Origin: Euperipatoides rowelli
Taxonomy: Eukaryota > Onychophora > Udeonychophora > Euonychophora > Peripatopsidae
Assembly: GCA_003024985.2 (NCBI GenBank)
Contig: PXIH01S0041945.1
Strand: one strand, 5' to 3'
DNA: 11,703 nucleotides
The notes under the pieces were generated by a model. That model saw only the letters and a program-made list of their open reading frames with translations, ran no database searches and had not been told where the DNA came from. Positions 8,728 through 11,703 of this stretch are shown here, one piece after another. The number at the start of each line of letters is the position of its first letter. The first letter of the stretch is position 1. Both the position numbers and the translations under genes were made by a program.

Positions 8728-8913
8728 ATGATACTACAAGAAAAATGTGATATCAGAATCCCAAATGGCGGTGGGACACATTTGCTGCAACAATATATGA
8801 AATTTTGTAAATGGAAAAAATTGGCGGAGGCGCATTTACACAGATTGGTGCAAATTTCCTTTAAATTGACTAAAAATCTACAGGTTGTGGGTGACACCGT
8901 TACTCTGCAATAG
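8728..8913 (+). other. Short open frame in a less AT-rich patch, unrecognised
   Basis: An ATG-initiated frame of 61 codons runs to TAG and contains PNGGGTHLLQQYMKFCKWKK. The patch is less AT-rich than its surroundings, with words such as GGCGGTGGG and TTGGCGGAGGCGC. The reverse strand is also open over the same stretch, which weakens any coding claim. It shows no similarity to PCNX4 that I can see. It could be a repeat fragment. Confidence 0.2.
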
Positions 8914-9000
8914 CATATTTCCAGAACTTTCAGCAAGAAATACTTGAAGTTACACATTATTGAAGACATGTATTGATCAGCAATTTACATCAAGGGTTAG

Positions 9001-9022
9001 GTGAGGTGATATTAAACCTCAC
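9001..9022. repeat. Small hairpin GTGAGGT/ACCTCAC
   Basis: Perfect 7-bp arms at 9001-9007 and 9016-9022 flank an 8-base AT-rich loop. It is short and unaccompanied by other signals, so a function is doubtful. Confidence 0.5.
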
Positions 9023-9522
9023 TATAACGTATTGAAATACCCATACCCTTAAGATAGGTATATTCTTTTTCAAATATGACTCAATCTGCTGTTGAATTGT
9101 GTGCTTAATATTGCTAGTTCTTCCTCTGTCTCAATACATTATAAATTTATTTAGAAATCTCATATTTTGTGATTAAAGCATATCTAAAAGAATAAATTTT
9201 ATGACTATTAAACTAATTTCAAACAGTTCTCTCTTGTTTCCTCAAGTCATAGATACATATTGCACATATTATAGAATGTTGATAAAAGTGGGGTTTGAAC
9301 TTATAATATTTTGTTTGAGAGATATTGCATGTATAGGAAGAATAAAATGCATTCAATATGTGTCTTAATTTTGGTTTTGTTTCATTATATATATAACAAA
9401 TAAAAATGTTAATAGCTTAATGCATTGTACAGTATATTTATATATTGTATTCAGTATATAATTTTTAACAAATTACTTTTGAGATTAAAACATCTAGTAT
9501 TAGAATATTTTTGATAATTTTA
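9023..9522 (+). other. Presumed intron upstream of the PCNX4-like exon
   Basis: AT-rich sequence with stops in all forward frames leads into the acceptor at 9545. No preceding exon was recognised. Confidence 0.6.
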
Positions 9523-9545
9523 AATTTCCTTTTGTTTCTATCTAG
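9523..9545 (+). other. Splice acceptor of the PCNX4-like exon
   Basis: A pyrimidine-rich tract (TTTCCTTTTGTTTCTATCTAG) ends in the acceptor AG at 9544-9545. The similarity to PCNX4 begins immediately after it (exon residues LSVM...), which supports this as the real exon start. The exon enters with one base completing a split codon. Confidence 0.8.
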
Positions 9546-10078
9546 GCTGTCGGTAATGTTGATTATATCATGTATTTCATTAGTGATTGGTACATTGGTC
9601 AGCAATATAAAAAATACTATGATCGTGGCAACTCTATTTGGATACCTGCTTAGTTTGGATTTGACAACTGGTATTCATCAATTAATTACTATGAGTGAAC
9701 GTAATAGGCCACCGGATTCTTCGATTAGCATAAGAATGGATGTCTTGGTCGCTGAACAAGGTGGTTTTTTATGGAAATGGACAAAGAAAGAATTTGCATT
9801 CCATTTTTTCATCATGGTTTGCAGTACCATATTTACTGGTGTCTTTGGTTTATTACAAATTAAACCAGATAAAGAAATTGGGGATTGTCTAGTTTATGTC
9901 CTCCTATCAATGCTAATTCTCACCAAACTTTTAGAAGAAGCTCAAAGTGTTTATATATTCTTTGGATTAATAAGAAATAAATTTTATCCTAAAAGTACGC
10001 AGAAATATAAAGAATTTAATCAAACCAAACAGAGAAGTAAGCCTTTAGGTTATATTAGAAGATTCTGCTTAGAAGCTG
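9546..10078 (+). CDS. PCNX4: Internal exon of a pecanex-like protein 4 (PCNX4) homologue
   Basis: This is one internal exon of 533 bases: one base finishing a codon begun upstream, 177 full codons, and one base of the next codon. The protein resembles the multi-pass membrane region of animal PCNX4, around residues 300-440 of the human protein by memory. Shared landmarks are a GYLLSLDL stretch at exon residues 32-39 (human GFLLSLNL), then SVYI...RNKFYPK at 134-149 (human SVYI...RNPFYPK), and IRRFCL at 170-175. Hydrophobic segments lie near residues 2-18, 24-38, 83-104 and 114-128. A polar loop at 49-72 looks longer than in human PCNX4. Pecanex proteins are large multi-pass membrane proteins; pecanex itself is linked to Notch signalling in flies, and PCNX4's role is poorly known. 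The frame is intact and both splice sites are good, so it is probably a working exon. The open frame continues upstream to a TTG at 9511 and downstream to a stop at 10123-10125, but both extensions lie in intron. No partner exon was recognised in the window. Confidence 0.82.
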
Positions 10079-10084
10079 GTAAGT
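10076..10084 (+). other. Splice donor of the PCNX4-like exon
   Basis: CTG|GTAAGT is a near-consensus U1 donor with GT at 10079-10080. Beyond it the frame loses its resemblance to PCNX4 and reaches a stop at 10123-10125, as expected for intron. The codon is split after its first base. Confidence 0.82.
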
Positions 10085-10720
10085 ACATTCATTACTATCT
10101 TTTTTTAATATTAGATCATGACTAACATCCTTCTCTAATTCAAGCAACCTTCCAAGCCTTGGTGCTCACAATTTTTATTTTCATTTATCTCTCCATCACT
10201 CTCCTGAACTGGCTCCTAATGTACCCCTCTTCCTTCCATCTTAACTTTAACCTTCTAAATGTCTCCTATCATCTCCCTGGTTTGGTGTTATCTCTTCTTT
10301 CCTTCTCTTCACATATCCTTACATTGTATTAGAAGATGCTGCTTATATGTTATCATAATCAACTATATACACGAAAAAATTCATAATTGGAATGTTCATA
10401 TTGGTAATGAAGTAGAGGAGGTAGACAACCAGTGTACACAGGCACATTTGTACCCTTTTAAACCATTTTTGATGTGTCTTCACATGATTTTGATAATAGT
10501 GCTAATATGTCCATTGTAAATATTAATTATACATTACCTTATTAAACTTTACCAATAATTTTAATAGTTTTTTTTTATTTTGAATATATACATAACTAAA
10601 TTTAAAAAAAAATTCTCTATATGAGCCCTTCAAGGTTTATAAATTTACTTGTGTTGGAAATAATTTGAGAATAGAGAATATGGGTGTGAATTTAGAACCA
10701 AATTGCCACTCCACTATTAG
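10085..10720 (+). other. Presumed intron downstream of the PCNX4-like exon
   Basis: It follows the donor. Its first 230 bases are pyrimidine-rich (many CTTCC and TCTCC words). A 19-base stretch near 10326-10344 resembles the exon's last 25 bases. No next PCNX4 exon was recognised. Confidence 0.6.
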
Positions 10721-10737
10721 AGGGGAATATGGGTGAA
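10721..10737 (+). repeat. Second copy of the 1744 G-rich motif
   Basis: AGGGGAATATGGGTGAA matches AGGGGAAAGTGGGTGAA at 1744-1760 in 15 of 17 positions. A shorter GAATATGGGTG also lies about 50 bases upstream (near 10676). It may mark the end of a transposon of the same family as 1744-2150. Confidence 0.35.
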
Positions 10738-10881
10738 AAGACCAGGATGTACAGTGTAGGATAAGTAAATTAGGGAAGCAAGAAATAAATATATAAAAAC
10801 AATAATTTATTGTGTGAGGAAGATAAACATTACTTATAATGACTAATTATTCTCCATTAAATTTTTTTTAAATTGTAGACT

Positions 10882-11028
10882 CCCCCCTGTCAAAAGTCCG
10901 TCCAAAATGATGGCCATTTTTTACCCCCCTCCCCCTGTCAAAAGCCTGTTAAAAATGGCCATTTTTTTTTGACCCACCCACCCCTCTCAAAAATGACGGC
11001 CCTTCAAAAATGATGGATACAGGCATTT
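10882..11028 (+). repeat. C-rich tandem array, about three 49-50 bp units
   Basis: Units begin at 10882, 10931 and 10981. Each has a C run, then TSTCAAAA (CCCCCTGTCAAAAG in the first two), then a GGCCATTTTT-type stretch in the first two; the third is more diverged, with AAAAATGACGGCC and AAAAATGATGG. AAAAATGGCCATTTTT at 10951-10966 is a perfect palindrome. The array is far richer in C than the surrounding intron. It looks like an internal tandem array of a transposon or a small minisatellite. Confidence 0.7.
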
Positions 11029-11073
11029 TTCCTTTTCGTGTGGAACGACACATAGGCTACACAGAAAACTGCA

Positions 11074-11430
11074 TGTCCGATACTGCCTGACCGATGCACA
11101 CAATATTAAAACATCTTGAAATCAAATATATTAAAGCTAAAGGAATTTTATGTTGCATAATTATACATTAACATATATGAAATGATTAAACGTACATCAA
11201 TTTATACTCACCTATAATGATGTAACAAGTCCACAAAATTATCTTTGTGCAGTTAGAGTATAAAAACAATAAAATGCTTCGCCTCAAGTTTATTTCTTAA
11301 GAAAAGAGTGCCAAATTGCTTACAAATGCTTAAAATGCATTGCACTAACATTTGACCAAAATAAGGGCTGCCATCTTTTAGCAAAAGCCAGAAACTGGTA
11401 CTGTCCGATACTGGCCTCTGTCCGATACTG
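11074..11430 (+). repeat. Three copies of TGTCCGATACTG
   Basis: The 12-mer TGTCCGATACTG occurs exactly at 11074-11085, 11402-11413 and 11419-11430. The last two are 17 bases apart and are followed by a partial TCCGACC. The first is followed by CCTGACCGATGC. In AT-rich DNA, three exact copies of a CpG-containing 12-mer within 360 bases are not expected by chance, so they probably mark parts of one repeat. Confidence 0.75.
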
Positions 11431-11597
11431 TCCGACCTTCCCCTAAGAATTCTGCCATATTGAGAATCCACCTCGTCTAACGTATTGGAGAACGGGTAAT
11501 TATTTAGAGAATGTGCAGATATAAAGTTCATAATTTTAGTTACCACCGAGAGTATATACTTGCTTTCACGCACAACGCTCCCTGGTGTATTATACAA
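11212..11597 (-). other. Minus-strand open stretch with a donor-like end, doubtful exon
   Basis: On the minus strand a frame is open for 114 codons from an ATG at 11597 to a TAA near 11253. It is less AT-rich than its surroundings. Downstream on that strand the sequence reaches ATAG|GTGAGTAT (GT at 11211-11210), an excellent donor match. The frame stops before the donor, so this is not a simple coding exon; an untranslated first exon is conceivable. The frame contains the reverse complement of the TGTCCGATACTG repeats (RSDSIGQRPVSDS), which argues for repeat origin. No protein family is recognised. Confidence 0.2.
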
Positions 11598-11703
11598 TGA
11601 AACTGTACAATATGGTGCTGAACTTCTTCATTAAGAAATTTCACAAAACCATTATGTTTACCCACCATATTTGAGGTGGCACAAGATTTCCTATTTATTA
11701 CAT

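Noticed and set aside
8721-8969. A minus-strand 82-codon cysteine-rich open frame
   Set aside because: It lies opposite another open frame and the cysteines have no spacing that suggests a known domain.
9285-9300. GGGTTTGAAC as a tRNA B-box
   Set aside because: No A-box, acceptor stem or cloverleaf could be drawn around it.
9511-10125. The full 204-codon open frame as a complete protein
   Set aside because: It starts at a TTG inside the polypyrimidine tract and ends inside intron past a strong donor. PCNX4 similarity begins right after the acceptor AG and fades at the donor.
10259-10519. An 86-codon open frame as the next exon
   Set aside because: It shows no similarity to the part of PCNX4 that should follow, and composition is that of pyrimidine-rich intron.

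Overview
The window looks like intron and repeat sequence from an AT-rich animal (metazoan) nuclear genome. It is roughly three quarters A+T by eye. It carries dense homopolymer runs, an AAT microsatellite, several decayed transposon pieces, two ambiguous bases (N at about 2844 and 5101), and no prokaryotic gene layout, Shine-Dalgarno sites or operons. A cnidarian such as Hydra or an AT-rich insect such as an aphid would fit, but the sequence does not decide the species.

The one convincing protein-coding gene feature is a single internal exon on the + strand, about 9546-10078. It has a clean acceptor (polypyrimidine tract plus TAG) and a strong donor (G|GTAAGT). Its 177 complete codons match, by recognition from memory, the multi-pass membrane region in the N-terminal third of pecanex-like protein 4 (PCNX4). 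No neighbouring PCNX4 exon could be recognised in the 9.5 kb upstream or the 1.6 kb downstream, so both flanks are read as long introns of that gene.

The second well-supported feature is a 450-bp internally deleted hAT-type DNA transposon at 6459-6908. It has matching CAGRGCTTCTTAA ends, a probable degenerate 8-bp target duplication, and a surviving piece of the transposase C-terminal dimerisation region. A further element at about 5384-5950 has long imperfect inverted arms and looks like a non-autonomous (MITE or foldback) transposon. Weaker repeat features are a palindromic GTTACTT-rich patch (about 826-970), a G-rich motif cluster (1744-2150) with a similar motif at 10721, a 40-bp perfect tandem duplication (7631-7714), paired hairpin-like repeats (8185-8282), a C-rich 49-50 bp tandem array (10882-11028), and TGTCCGATACTG repeats (11074-11430).

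Region by region: 1-5380 is AT-rich sequence with simple repeats and transposon scraps; 5384-6908 holds two DNA transposon remnants; 6909-9545 is presumed intron with tandem duplications and less AT-rich patches of unknown origin; 9546-10078 is the PCNX4-like exon; 10079-11703 is downstream intron with a C-rich tandem array and an open minus-strand stretch of doubtful meaning. I found no defence system, CRISPR array, tRNA, rRNA or other organised multi-gene system.
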